NCBI GenBank assembly: GCA_965249035.1
Contig: CBDFKV010000006.1
Location: forward strand, 248,001 to 312,000
DNA: 64,000 bases
Direction of reading: 5' to 3'
From: CBDFKV01 sp965249035
GTDB taxonomy: Bacteria > Pseudomonadota > Gammaproteobacteria > Arenicellales > Poriferihabitantaceae
Numbering within the stretch: position 1 is the stretch's first letter; each line of letters begins with the position of its first letter. The notes beneath the pieces are model-generated. The model was not told where the DNA came from and searched no databases. It saw only the letters and a program-made list of their open reading frames with translations. Position numbers and translations under genes: made by a program. Shown here piece after piece: positions 18,389 through 27,529 of the stretch.

Positions 18389-19114
18389 TCGGGGGACACA
18401 ATACTTAATTATGTTATACTCGACTGATGCCAAGACTCGCACGAATCGTTTTACCCGAATATCCTCACCATATTGTTCAACGGGGTAATCGTCGCCAAGA
18501 CGTATTCTTTAAAGAAGGCGATTATCAGGCATATCTGTCTTTGCTCAAACAATGGTGCGCAGAGGAAGAGATAGAGGCGCTAGCGTATTGTCTGATGACC
18601 AACCATGTTCACCTGGTATTGGTGCCAAGCAAGACATCCAATTTGAGCCGAGCGGTGGGTGAAGTCCACCGACGTTATACCCGTAGAATTAATTTTCGTG
18701 AAGGCTGGACGGGGTATTTATGGCAAGGTCGTTTCAGTTCGTATGTGCTGGATGAGCACTGGTTGCTTAACACACTGGCGTATGTAGAGATTAACCCGGT
18801 TAAAGCTGGGATGGTGAAGCAGGCCTGGGACTATCGATGGAGTAGCGTGCATGCGCATTTGAGCGGTGTTGACCCTAGTGGATTGGTCAGCACCGGTTAT
18901 GAAAAACGATTTGTGGACTTGGGCGATTGGCGAGCCTATCTAGGCGACGCGCTTGAGCAGAATGATAAACTTCTGATGCAACATGAGCGCACAGGCAGAC
19001 CACTCGGCACAGTGGGATTTGTTGAGCATGTTGGACGTTGTTTAGGTCGTGATCTGAAAAAGAAGAGGCCCGGGCCGAAGGTAGATCGTGGTAATTAAGT
19101 ATTGTGCCCCCGGA
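18389..19114 (+). mobile_element. RAYT unit with terminal inverted repeats
   Basis: The RAYT gene is enclosed by a near-perfect inverted pair. The left arm at 18389-18411 contains GGGGGACACAATACTTAATT; the right arm at 19092-19114 is its complement with one base missing (AATTAAGTATTGTGCCCCCG). The unit is 726 bp. RAYT elements normally move or maintain short palindromic repeats rather than classical IS ends, so the arms may be the element's recognition sequences. Confidence 0.7.
18427..19098 (+). CDS. REP-associated tyrosine transposase (Y1/IS200-like)
   Basis: 223 residues. The HUH motif appears as MTNHVHLVLVPS and the family N-terminus as LPEYPHHIVQRGNRRQDVFF. The region LWQGRFSSYVLDEHWLLNTLAYVEINPVKAG holds the tyrosine expected for the Y1 nuclease. 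The C-terminus is basic (KKKRPGPKVDRGN). The gene starts just after a TATGTTATACT stretch without an obvious ribosome site. It lies inside the inverted-repeat unit and next to the repeat array it probably serves. Confidence 0.93.
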   Translation: MPRLARIVLPEYPHHIVQRGNRRQDVFFKEGDYQAYLSLLKQWCAEEEIEALAYCLMTNHVHLVLVPSKTSNLSRAVGEVHRRYTRRINFREGWTGYLWQGRFSSYVLDEHWLLNTLAYVEINPVKAGMVKQAWDYRWSSVHAHLSGVDPSGLVSTGYEKRFVDLGDWRAYLGDALEQNDKLLMQHERTGRPLGTVGFVEHVGRCLGRDLKKKRPGPKVDRGN

Positions 19115-19224
19115 ATCACGTCCCGGAATTACGCGTATCTATTCCACCGCAGCCATCTTACCATGACCACTCTGGTGGATTTAGTATAACCGCATATCCT
19201 GATTAAATCATGTACCATACTACT

Positions 19225-19620
19225 ATGAGAAAAGTTTCATTAGTTACCTTGCTGCTTCTGTTAACAAACATTAACGCATGTGCTTCCGAAGATAATTACA
19301 AAAAGTGCATTGTAGAAGTCAATAGCCCGAAAATAAGTGGGGGATTTGGTTTATCGGGTGCAGACTGGATATCTTCATTCATTATCCAAGATAATATTAG
19401 AAATAATAGACTTAATAAACTACTTCCTGATTTGACAAGAATCACCGGCAATGGATTCTATTTTTATTTCTACCATGACTGTAGGGACAAGATGAAATGG
19501 GCCGACTACTACGTTAAATCATATATTAACTACAGTGGTCGACAGTTTAATTATAAGACTAGGGACGTCCATGAAAATGAGGTCAATAGCCTGGGAATTC
19601 AAGAAATGAAGAAGTGGTAA
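19225..19620 (+). CDS. Small exported protein of unknown function
   Basis: 131 residues from the ATG at 19225 (a frame start 15 bases upstream is also possible). It begins with a signal sequence (RKVSLVTLLLLLTNINACAS), whose cysteine could be a weak lipobox. The mature part has no recognised domain. It sits between two RAYT genes. Confidence 0.55.
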   Translation: MRKVSLVTLLLLLTNINACASEDNYKKCIVEVNSPKISGGFGLSGADWISSFIIQDNIRNNRLNKLLPDLTRITGNGFYFYFYHDCRDKMKWADYYVKSYINYSGRQFNYKTRDVHENEVNSLGIQEMKKW

Positions 19621-19698
19621 AACAACCAATGGAGTCATAAACCAATAAACCAACAACCAATGCTAGCATGTACTGACTCCAGCAATCAGCCAAATACT

Positions 19699-20421
19699 AT
19701 GGCCCGACAACCCCGATACAACCTACCTGGCCAGCCGCAACACGTTATTATTCGCGGCAATAATCGTGAACCGATTTTCTTTGCTGATGATGACTATCAC
19801 CAGTATTTGGAGCTGCTTGAAAAAGCAATCAGAAAATATCCCTGCGAGCTACACGCGTATGTGTTGATGACCAACCATGTGCATTTACTGATTACGCCTC
19901 AGGCTGAGAACAACTTGTCCAAAGCGATTCAGTCTATCGGTCGCAGCTATGTCCAGTATTTTAATTTCAAATATCAACGTACAGGTACACTTTGGGAAGG
20001 TCGATACAAAGCAACCTTGATCGACAGCGAGATCTATGCCCTTGTTTGTTATCGCTATATTGAATGCAATCCCGTTCGCGCTGAAATGGTTGATCATCCC
20101 GGTGAATACCCGTGGTCAAGTTTCAGGTGTAACGCGATGGGTGAGCCTTGTTCATTCATAACGGCGCACACGCTGTATAGTGAACTGGGCAGCAACACTG
20201 AGCAAAGATCTGACAATTATCGCGCTTTGTTCAATGCCCATATTCCGATCAAGACGCTACGAGAAATTAGAGAAAAGACCAATAAGTCCTGGGTGCTGGG
20301 CAACGATCATTTTAGAGCAAGGATTCAGGCACAACTTAAGCGGCCTGTCGCGCCACTACCCAAAGGCGGTGATCGACGTTCTGCGGCGTATCGCAAACGG
20401 AAAAATAACAGACCTGCCTAA
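19699..20421 (+). CDS. Second REP-associated tyrosine transposase
   Basis: 240 residues from the ATG at 19699, where the family N-terminus ARQPRYNLPGQPQHVIIRGN begins. The HUH motif is MTNHVHLLITPQ, and GTLWEGRYKATLIDSEIYAL carries the catalytic-tyrosine region. A C-terminal extension (RRSAAYRKRKN) is seen in a distinct RAYT subgroup, so this is not a duplicate of the gene at 18427. Degraded repeat pieces (ACCAATGGAGTCATAAACC) precede it. Confidence 0.9.
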   Translation: MARQPRYNLPGQPQHVIIRGNNREPIFFADDDYHQYLELLEKAIRKYPCELHAYVLMTNHVHLLITPQAENNLSKAIQSIGRSYVQYFNFKYQRTGTLWEGRYKATLIDSEIYALVCYRYIECNPVRAEMVDHPGEYPWSSFRCNAMGEPCSFITAHTLYSELGSNTEQRSDNYRALFNAHIPIKTLREIREKTNKSWVLGNDHFRARIQAQLKRPVAPLPKGGDRRSAAYRKRKNNRPA

Positions 20422-20448
20422 GCTCTCTTGAGAAAAACTAGCATTAAA

Positions 20449-20931
20449 TCAAGCGATTGGCCGATCTAAGCTTCGTAGCTGTATGGCTTCTGCGATGTAG
20501 GCCGTGCTAATTGTTTGACTGCCCGCAAGGTCAGCAATCGTGCGCGACACTTTCAATATGCGGTAATAAGAACGCGCGGACAAGCCGAACCGCTCCATCG
20601 CTGAATTGAGCAAACCCTGCCCTTTTGCATCTAGCTCGCAGTATTGATCGACTTGCCGACTGCTTAACTCCGCATTCAAGCTGCCTTGCCTTTGTTCTTG
20701 CAGGCTTCGCGCCGCAATGACTCGCCTGCGAACCTCATCGCTACGTTCGCTTTCATGTCGACGATCCGTTAAATCTTCCTGCGGCACGCGCGGCACTTCC
20801 ACATGCAAATCAATGCGATCGAGCAACGGGCCAGAAATTTTACTGCGATAGCGTTCTACTTGGGTCGGCGTACAACGACACCTGCCTGCATTGCCCTTGG
20901 AATGATCGCCATAATATCCGCAGGGACACCG
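20449..20931 (-). pseudogene. comM: comM/yifB Mg-chelatase-like ATPase, C-terminal fragment
   Basis: About 160 residues corresponding to the end of ComM/YifB: CPCGYYGDHSKGNAGRCRC, the sensor segment SGPLLDRIDLHVEVP and the C-terminal helical domain (GLSARSYYRILKVSRTIADL). The family is about 500 residues. Homology stops abruptly just before the usual NPCPCGY motif, near 20929, where the sequence changes to the AT-rich island. ComM is a helicase for branch migration in natural transformation and a known landing site for genomic islands. The 5' part is not present to the right within the window. Confidence 0.85.
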
Positions 20932-20933
20932 TT

Positions 20934-21425
20934 GTGTTGCCATGTTGTAAAACAAGTGTTTTCAAACAGTTACGAAAACCACACGGTTACCCCATCGAAA
21001 TTATCTCTATCGGAGACCATATCAGAGCTAAACGCTTGGATAATGGCCTAATGCAAAAAGAACTAGCCAAAATTCTCAATGTGACTAAAGCATGCATCTA
21101 CAACTGGGAAAACAACCTCACTACCCCCCGTCCTGTAGAGCATAAAAAAATCAGTAACTTTCTGGGCTACTGTGTCTTTGATAAACCAGCTTTCACTCTG
21201 CCTGAGAAGCTTCACTATATCCGAACCTATTTGTATGGAATGGATCACAGGACTTTTGCAAAACTTGTTTCCTGTGACGAGTCCTCAATCCTAGACTGGG
21301 AAACTGGTAAAGTGATCCCTCATATAAATTCGATTTGGAGACTTTGTAAAACTTTTGGTTTTCAGTTTTCCTACCAAAACCATGAAGTCTATGGTTCCAT
21401 TCAATCTTGGAACAATAAATGCTAA
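20934..21425 (+). CDS. XRE-type helix-turn-helix protein
   Basis: Up to 163 residues, read from a GTG at 20934 at the comM junction. The recognisable part starts near RKPHGYPIEIISIGDHIRAK and continues with the helix-turn-helix MQKELAKILNVTKACIYNWE. A second related half (RTFAKLVSCDESSILDWE) gives two tandem HTH units. The true 5' end may have been lost when the island joined comM, since the coding sequence begins exactly at the break. The function is DNA binding of unknown purpose. Confidence 0.7.
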   Translation: MLPCCKTSVFKQLRKPHGYPIEIISIGDHIRAKRLDNGLMQKELAKILNVTKACIYNWENNLTTPRPVEHKKISNFLGYCVFDKPAFTLPEKLHYIRTYLYGMDHRTFAKLVSCDESSILDWETGKVIPHINSIWRLCKTFGFQFSYQNHEVYGSIQSWNNKC

Positions 21426-22383
21426 GAGATCGACTAGCCGGAAGAGTAAATCTACCGATTCCCTAGACTTACTTAGAGCGTCAGCTCGCAGCCTTTCGAT
21501 ATCAATGGCTGATAATTGGTTACTGCTACAAGTAAAGAGTAGACTGTAAACCAATCATCCCTGTATTTATGCAGGTTCAAAACGCCTTCGTCTTTAAGAT
21601 AAAAAATATAGTGGATACAACTTATAATGGCTTTGGCCTTATGGCATTCCGATCTTATTCGCTCATCGTCAATTCGCTCAAATAGGTTCGACAATATATC
21701 AAAGGATTCTTGCAAATCAGCCTGAACAAGCTGACATATGTTGCAAATCTCTTCAAACCCATCAGCCATGATACCCAATTCATCTTGATCAAATTTTTGG
21801 CTTGGTGCGTATTGCACATAGGTTTCTGCTGCCTCCATTAGGCCAGAGAATGATTCTAAATTTTTGGTACTAATTGAGCTTAGGGAGTTCAACTCAGTTT
21901 CTCTGTACCGGATATCAGGAATTACCTTAGAGATTTTATTCTTCCAGTTCCTAGCTTGTATCTTCTTCGTTAACTCTAAATGCTCTCTTTCAGCTTCTTC
22001 GGCATCCTTTGGAATATCAAGCAGTCGCTCGATAGGACTAACAAAGGCGTGATACGACGACTCCCATTTCATATTTCCAGCAAACTGTTTCAACAGTTCC
22101 TTGCCAAGACCAGGGTCTGTCTCAGATATATCAACAATGTTTCGATATATATCCCGTAAAGCATCAGTCACCTGAGAAAATAACCTTCGAAGCTCTTCTC
22201 CCCGATACTTAGCTTCGACAGCTGATGTTCTTACCTTACAATTCTGCACACAGTCATTGAAACTAGTCATCTCGACGGCGCCCTGCTCCCTATATTCCGT
22301 GGTTACATCGACCCACTCTGCTTCCTTCTCAGGTAATGCAGCCAAATGAATCGGCCATAAATCACGCCCATCTATCTTCAACC

Positions 22384-23421
22384 CGCTATGTTTGGATTAC
22401 ATGTTGAGGCGCTGCTCTGAGTGCTTGATGCAAGAACAGTTGCCCAGTCATTTCATCAAGATGTTTATCAAGCATCCTTCGCCAACCGAGATAATTGGGT
22501 AGCCAGCGAGTTGCCACCCCATTAAACCGCCCCATCCAACGTTTCAGGCGGCTGTCATAAGCATTAACGTTTTGAACATGCCAAGTTCCTTTACCACCAT
22601 GGCCATGATATCCCGCAACAAAATAGCCAGCCTCAAGGTTGAGGGATTTCGCCGCCACACCATAACTGGGATGTCCATCGGTCGATAAGACGGCATCCTT
22701 CGCTAGCGCAGGCTTGAGTACCTTTGTAAATGTTTTGGCTGTGCAGTCATCCAGAACAGCGTCACTGACCATTCGGCTGCCGCGCTGCATAACGATCATC
22801 ACCGGCACACGCTCTTTGCCATCTACACCCGATGAACCGCCACGCTTCCTGGCCTGACGGGGTAAGCGGCGCTGACCCTTATAAGAACGCCGGAATATCG
22901 TTTCATCCGCCTCAACAATGCCAGTCAAATTCTCGGCCTTATGCTCACGCAAGGCATCCAGGAAACGATGCCGCCATCGAAAACTGCGATCCACTGCTAA
23001 GCCCACCCGTTCAGCAGCTTTGCGAATACTCAAGCCCTCGACCATGCATTCGGCGTAGGCCAGCAACTTATCTTTATCGTTCAAGCGACAAAAGCCTGTG
23101 CCGGTTAAAGCTGTAAACGTTTTCAAGCAAGCTTTACAACGATAGCGCTGCTGACCGTTAGTTCTTCCATGACGAAAAATGTCGTCCGCTTGGCAATGTG
23201 GACAAATCACTGCCCCGTCAAGACGCTCTTCCGTCAGTCGTAAACTACCGTGCTCGTCACTCATGGCCGACACCCTGCCTGATAGCAATTCGAACTGCTC
23301 CGGCGTTAAGCCTTCAAGACTGGCAACAAGTGCTTGATATTCGTCACGTTTCATAGCATTCTGTAAGTGGTTGTTATGGCTTGATTATACCATCTATTCA
23401 ACATTGATTCCGAACAGAGCG
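22384..23421 (-). mobile_element. IS1595-family element, copy 1 (1038 bp)
   Basis: The ends are imperfect inverted repeats (CGCTATGTTTGGATTACATG and CGCTCTGTTCGGAATCAATG). They are flanked by a perfect 8-bp target duplication, CTTCAACC, at 22376-22383 and 23422-23429, the length expected for IS1595. The element carries one transposase gene and interrupts a YiiX-like gene. A copy with the same ends and an identical encoded protein sits at 62067-63104. Confidence 0.95.
22386..23354 (-). CDS. IS1595-family transposase
   Basis: 322 residues. The N-terminal zinc ribbon (CPHCQADDIFRHGRT, CKACLKTF) is followed by a helix-turn-helix (GLSIRKAAERVGLAVDRSF) and the ISXO2-like DDE core (VEADETIFRRSYKG, VLSTDGHPSYG). 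The protein is identical to that encoded at 62069-63037. Confidence 0.95.
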   Translation of the reverse strand: MKRDEYQALVASLEGLTPEQFELLSGRVSAMSDEHGSLRLTEERLDGAVICPHCQADDIFRHGRTNGQQRYRCKACLKTFTALTGTGFCRLNDKDKLLAYAECMVEGLSIRKAAERVGLAVDRSFRWRHRFLDALREHKAENLTGIVEADETIFRRSYKGQRRLPRQARKRGGSSGVDGKERVPVMIVMQRGSRMVSDAVLDDCTAKTFTKVLKPALAKDAVLSTDGHPSYGVAAKSLNLEAGYFVAGYHGHGGKGTWHVQNVNAYDSRLKRWMGRFNGVATRWLPNYLGWRRMLDKHLDEMTGQLFLHQALRAAPQHVIQT

Positions 23422-23999
23422 CTTCAACCCTATGTCAGCATAAACCCTCGCAATAAATTCTGAACAATACGAGCGATCGGCGAAATAGTCTCCTTTAGAC
23501 AACTTAGTTATAAAATTTCGGTTGTACCCCTGCCCATAGTAATAATCAGCTCGATTACTAATTTCCATCATTTTCTCGGAATCTATAGCTTTATGCCTAA
23601 CCACTTTCCAAGATGAGTATTCATTTTCTAACCTATGGAACAGATGGTCAGCACAAAACAACCTTACCCCATTGTTATCATTATCGTTACCAAAATAGTT
23701 CGACTCCACATATGTCCCACTTTGGAGACACAATATTGCGTGAGAGAATCCTGATTTCGACCCAGAGGTAAACAGACGCTGCGATACAGTATTTAATTTT
23801 GATTTATGTGTCCTGACTAACAAAATATCGCCTACTTTCTGGCGAAAGATATTAAATACGTTATTCATTTTATTTCATGCCCCACTCCTTATAAGCCAAA
23901 GGGGACATATATTTCTCATCAAAGCTAGCGTTTCTGAAAATTAACTTCAAAAATTATTATTTCCATCCGGTGAGATTCTAGAAGAAGCATTTATAGACC

Positions 24000-24719
24000 T
24001 TAGTACTTATAGTCGGATCGATTATTGAATGGGTTGTCTTTCATATAGTTTTCTTTGTATAAACTAGACGTAATATTACACCCCCTAACTATCGCGACGT
24101 AAGTACAAAGGAAATAAAACCCAAGAATCAGAAGTTGCTTCAATTGCTCACCTATAGATGGACTCTCAATGGTGAACATGTTGATAGCTATTGAGATAAT
24201 GGTTACCTCGTTTGAGCTACTAGCCGCAAAATAGTTAGCAATAGAAACCACCAGAAATGCTAAACAGTATTGTTCTAGTTTGTAATCTTCCGTTTCCTCG
24301 TCAACGAGGCTTTTGTAATATTGGTACGCTACTTTGTTGTTATTCTTGACCGCATAATCTTTGACCTGGTGTGTACGATAGTAGTCATATTCAGAACCTC
24401 CCCTCCGCAAGCTAGCGTTTGAGTTTGAGAAGTAATCTACTAGTCTGTAAGGCAGGAAAGATAGCGTGAAAGAAAGTATGTACCGAATTAAAGGTACAAC
24501 AAACGAGCTATAAAACAGAAAAATTATTAAATATTGAAAAACTTCTCCTATGGAGAAAATCTTCTCAAGATCTGTATACTTCAACTCTATCAAAGACTCA
24601 CCAAAAGCAGCAATTAGATAGTAATCCAAAAAAAGCACGAATGTACTGAGAAGTACCAGATGTCTAAATTCTGTCACCTTATCGAGAATGTGATTTATCG
24701 AAAGTACAAACTTCTCCAT
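24000..24719 (-). CDS. Multi-pass membrane protein, unknown
   Basis: 239 residues with about four hydrophobic segments (near 20-40, 60-90, 150-172 and 195-215). A tyrosine-rich cytosolic loop (SEYDYYRTHQVKDYAVKNN) lies in the middle. No family is recognised. It begins 2 bp after the stop of the secreted-nuclease gene, so the two are probably translated from one message. Confidence 0.65.
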   Translation of the reverse strand: MEKFVLSINHILDKVTEFRHLVLLSTFVLFLDYYLIAAFGESLIELKYTDLEKIFSIGEVFQYLIIFLFYSSFVVPLIRYILSFTLSFLPYRLVDYFSNSNASLRRGGSEYDYYRTHQVKDYAVKNNNKVAYQYYKSLVDEETEDYKLEQYCLAFLVVSIANYFAASSSNEVTIISIAINMFTIESPSIGEQLKQLLILGFYFLCTYVAIVRGCNITSSLYKENYMKDNPFNNRSDYKY

Positions 24720-24721
24720 AT

Positions 24722-26593
24722 CTACTTAATATCTAGTAAAACAAGTAGGCCATCATGATCTGTGGGGGCATCTTTTGTTAATGTAGCAAAATGCGCCACA
24801 GCTATTTTTGCAGATGGCTCCATTTTCTTAGATACGAAAACATGATCAAGCTGGGAAAAAGTTCCTTGGTGAGCGTGTGTGAACTTCTCATTATCTGGCA
24901 ACTCTAGCTCTACCAATCCATGCATCCCTTTGGTCAACGGATCAAATACACTTTTTTCCCATGCACCATCATCGTTGAAGTCACCTAGCACAACTACATC
25001 ATTTGAATTGTCTGCAACTTTCTTCAAAAGCTCCATCTGTCTCGTTCTGATTTTACGAGCTTCAGAAACATCGGACTTAAAGTTTGATTTTAGATGCACA
25101 TTGATTAGACTCAACCGCTGCCCTTGAATACTCACATCCATAAGTAGAGGGAAACGTCCAGCACAATATGGATCAGCTTCTCTTGTGCAGCCCTTCTTAG
25201 GTTCGCCTATTTTTGCTAACTTGGTAACCGTGATTCCGCTAGCATCTTTGACCAAGAAAGCATTACGTATGTTACCCCCTCTTTGTCCGCTTGTACTATG
25301 TGAAAACAAGGGATCATGTTGATGATATGAGTAGATATGGTCTTGAGCTTTCAGTGCTTCAAGCAAAGCTTTAAGAGTTTTCTCTGCACTAACAACTAAA
25401 GATGGTATCACACCATCATTGTCCTGAATTTCTTGCAACGCAACAATATCAGGAGCATGAAGATCATTAACGATCAGCCGGGCTACTTCTTCTATCTTCG
25501 ATTTCTTACTAACTACGGATAGAAGGTGCTCTGTGAAGTCTCCTTCATCAAGACTTTTTTCGTATGTGGTTTTGGCTCTGCTTAAAAGGCTTTCAGTTCG
25601 TCTCTTTTTGTTTTCTTTGGTATCAAAATCCGGATCAAACAAATTTTTTACATTTAAAGTGGCTACCGTAAGCCCAGTTGATTCTGGCTTCGTGATCGGC
25701 ACATATTCACGCACCAAAGCTTCAGATTCTCGCACGCCCCCATCATCAGGTTCAATATACTCCTTAATTCTTAATATTTTACCGAACCAGTCTTCCTCTA
25801 TATATCCGGTAATAGTCCCCAGTTTTTGTCCATACGCCCATTGATCGTTACTGGGTCTAGACAATTTGAATCTAGGGAAATATCCTATCTGCTCTACAGC
25901 CGGAAGCATCCCTATCAACTGCCCATTATTTAGAAAGTTTTGTACCTTTGGGTCGTTCCCACTAACAGCAAAGACATATTTATTTGACCTAAGAGGATGA
26001 GCAATAATTGCGTTATCTATTTTCACTCGATTTCCTTCCAACCTCTCCAATAGTGTATCTAACTCGACAGCCGACTGAACGTTTCGGGCCAGCATGCTCA
26101 GATTGAGAGTCGGTTTGCCCACACTATCTCCAACCGACCCCTCGTGTAAAACTCTTATACCAGTATTCCCCTCTTCAATAAAAATTGTGGTTTCAGTTTT
26201 GGTCCCTCTATTCCAACCAAAAGAAAAAGATTGAGGATCTGAATCATCTATGTCGAAGCTGAATTTCACATTTGGGTATAAAAAATCCGGCCTAAACTCA
26301 GACACATTCCCTGTAACCGACACAATGTCCCCAACAGAAAAGCCTTCAGGAAAGCCGTCTTGGACCTCAATTTTTACAGCATTGTTTGTGTCGAAATCAT
26401 CATCGAAGCACTTATCTATATCGATCACATAGGCTTTCTTAGATGTTTTATGTAAAACAATTGCTTGAAATGTTTGTTCAGTCCAAGCAAGTGGACTTTG
26501 CTCTGCCGTCCCCTGAATATCTTTTATACAGATTGCAGCTAATAAGGTGTTAGAACTAAGTGAAATAAAAACAAACGCAAGTATTTTTTTCAT
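24722..26593 (-). CDS. Secreted endonuclease/exonuclease/phosphatase-family nuclease (ExeM-like)
   Basis: 623 residues with a signal peptide (KKILAFVFISLSSNTLLAA) and an AGGAG site before the ATG. An N-terminal beta-rich region (GFSVGDIVSVTGNV) resembles the OB-like part of extracellular nucleases. The catalytic domain from about 310 has TVATLNVKNLFD, IVALQEIQDN, the metal site VVLGDFNDDG, SQLDHVFVS and the final TDHDGLLVLL. It would cleave extracellular or periplasmic DNA. It follows the YHYH/PG-binding gene by 17 bp and precedes a membrane-protein gene. Confidence 0.85.
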   Translation of the reverse strand: MKKILAFVFISLSSNTLLAAICIKDIQGTAEQSPLAWTEQTFQAIVLHKTSKKAYVIDIDKCFDDDFDTNNAVKIEVQDGFPEGFSVGDIVSVTGNVSEFRPDFLYPNVKFSFDIDDSDPQSFSFGWNRGTKTETTIFIEEGNTGIRVLHEGSVGDSVGKPTLNLSMLARNVQSAVELDTLLERLEGNRVKIDNAIIAHPLRSNKYVFAVSGNDPKVQNFLNNGQLIGMLPAVEQIGYFPRFKLSRPSNDQWAYGQKLGTITGYIEEDWFGKILRIKEYIEPDDGGVRESEALVREYVPITKPESTGLTVATLNVKNLFDPDFDTKENKKRRTESLLSRAKTTYEKSLDEGDFTEHLLSVVSKKSKIEEVARLIVNDLHAPDIVALQEIQDNDGVIPSLVVSAEKTLKALLEALKAQDHIYSYHQHDPLFSHSTSGQRGGNIRNAFLVKDASGITVTKLAKIGEPKKGCTREADPYCAGRFPLLMDVSIQGQRLSLINVHLKSNFKSDVSEARKIRTRQMELLKKVADNSNDVVVLGDFNDDGAWEKSVFDPLTKGMHGLVELELPDNEKFTHAHQGTFSQLDHVFVSKKMEPSAKIAVAHFATLTKDAPTDHDGLLVLLDIK

Positions 26594-26610
26594 AACAGAC
26601 TCCTATGGCA

Positions 26611-27462
26611 CTATCGCCTTTTCTTTGAAAAAAAGTTGACCACAATCAAAGTACCCAATACCCAAGCCCACCATGGGGCATCGCTGCCCTTTGGGTTATC
26701 GCCAGAACTGTATGCAGTTTGCTTCTGGTGCAATGTGGGTTCTGCTACTGTGACAGATTTTGCAATAGGCACTTTGACTGATAATTCAGACAACATTTTT
26801 TCTCCTTCAGCTATACTATTTTGAAGCTTTTCCTCCAATAACTGACCTGATCTGGTCTGTTCCAATTTACTGACCAACTCTGTACTGACCTTCCCATCTG
26901 AAACCAATCCATACTTCGTTTGAAATTGCTGAATTGCTTGTTTTGTATTTTTGCCATATATCCCATCTGCTGAGCCTACAGAAAATCCTAGATCATTGAG
27001 TATTAGCTGAGCGCTACGAGTGCTGTCTTGTTTTCTACTGATGGTTCCTTTGGCACTTTCTCCAAGTGGTTTCGCCGTTGGATTTTTACTTGATACTCCA
27101 GCAAACCTTAGAACTGAAGAACGACTACACATGCTCTCACAAGGCACTCCATCACCATCGCCATCTAAGCTTCTTTGTCCACATTGAGTAAACTTATAAA
27201 CAGCAATCTCGCAGCTAGGAATCTCTGAACAATTGGCTGTACTACAATTTTTTGTAGCTTTTGATTTTGACAGTAAATATGAGGCAGAAGATTTTTTTGT
27301 AGAAGAACCTCCATTGTGGCAGTGGTAGTCGCCAGTTTTTCGGTTGTTATGGCACCCTGAGGAATTTGTTCTGCCACCATGTGCAATTGCCTCGGTGCAA
27401 GCGAAAGAAAGGCAAAGAAGCATTACAGTCAATAGTGACTTCATCCTATAGATTTCAGTCAT
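26611..27462 (-). CDS. Exported protein with YHYH-like, excalibur and peptidoglycan-binding domains
   Basis: 283 residues; a start six codons inside (27444) is also possible. In order: signal sequence; HGGRTNSSGCHNNRKTGDYH (YHYH-like motif); an excalibur calcium-binding motif (DGDGDGVPCESMC); a peptidoglycan-binding domain (IYGKNTKQAIQQFQTKYGL); and a C-terminal hydrophobic tail (WWAWVLGTLIVVNFF) with a basic end. The layout suggests a cell-wall-attached protein. The combination is often seen beside secreted nucleases, which matches the neighbour here. The specific role is unknown. Confidence 0.75.
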   Translation of the reverse strand: MTEIYRMKSLLTVMLLCLSFACTEAIAHGGRTNSSGCHNNRKTGDYHCHNGGSSTKKSSASYLLSKSKATKNCSTANCSEIPSCEIAVYKFTQCGQRSLDGDGDGVPCESMCSRSSVLRFAGVSSKNPTAKPLGESAKGTISRKQDSTRSAQLILNDLGFSVGSADGIYGKNTKQAIQQFQTKYGLVSDGKVSTELVSKLEQTRSGQLLEEKLQNSIAEGEKMLSELSVKVPIAKSVTVAEPTLHQKQTAYSSGDNPKGSDAPWWAWVLGTLIVVNFFSKKRR

Positions 27463-27529
27463 AACTTAGTACCAGTGTTGCGTTTTTGAGATGTTAGTGT
27501 CCCATTCACTGTAGATCGACGATTTTAAT

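Larger units (their letters stand above)
21473..23868 (-). pseudogene. YiiX-like permuted papain-fold hydrolase, split by IS1595
   Basis: The 5' part (23868 down to 23422) encodes 149 residues: GDILLVR, H43 in GFSHAILCL, E55 in YVES and C135 in RSYCSEFIARVY. The His-before-Cys order is that of the permuted NlpC/P60 (YiiX/YebB) hydrolases. The 3' part (22383 down to 21473) encodes about 300 helical residues with no recognised domain. Removing the IS and one 8-bp duplicate joins ADIGLK to IDGRDLW in frame, giving an intact 449-residue protein. The insertion therefore looks recent, with no other damage. The family acts on peptide or lipid amide bonds. Confidence 0.85.
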
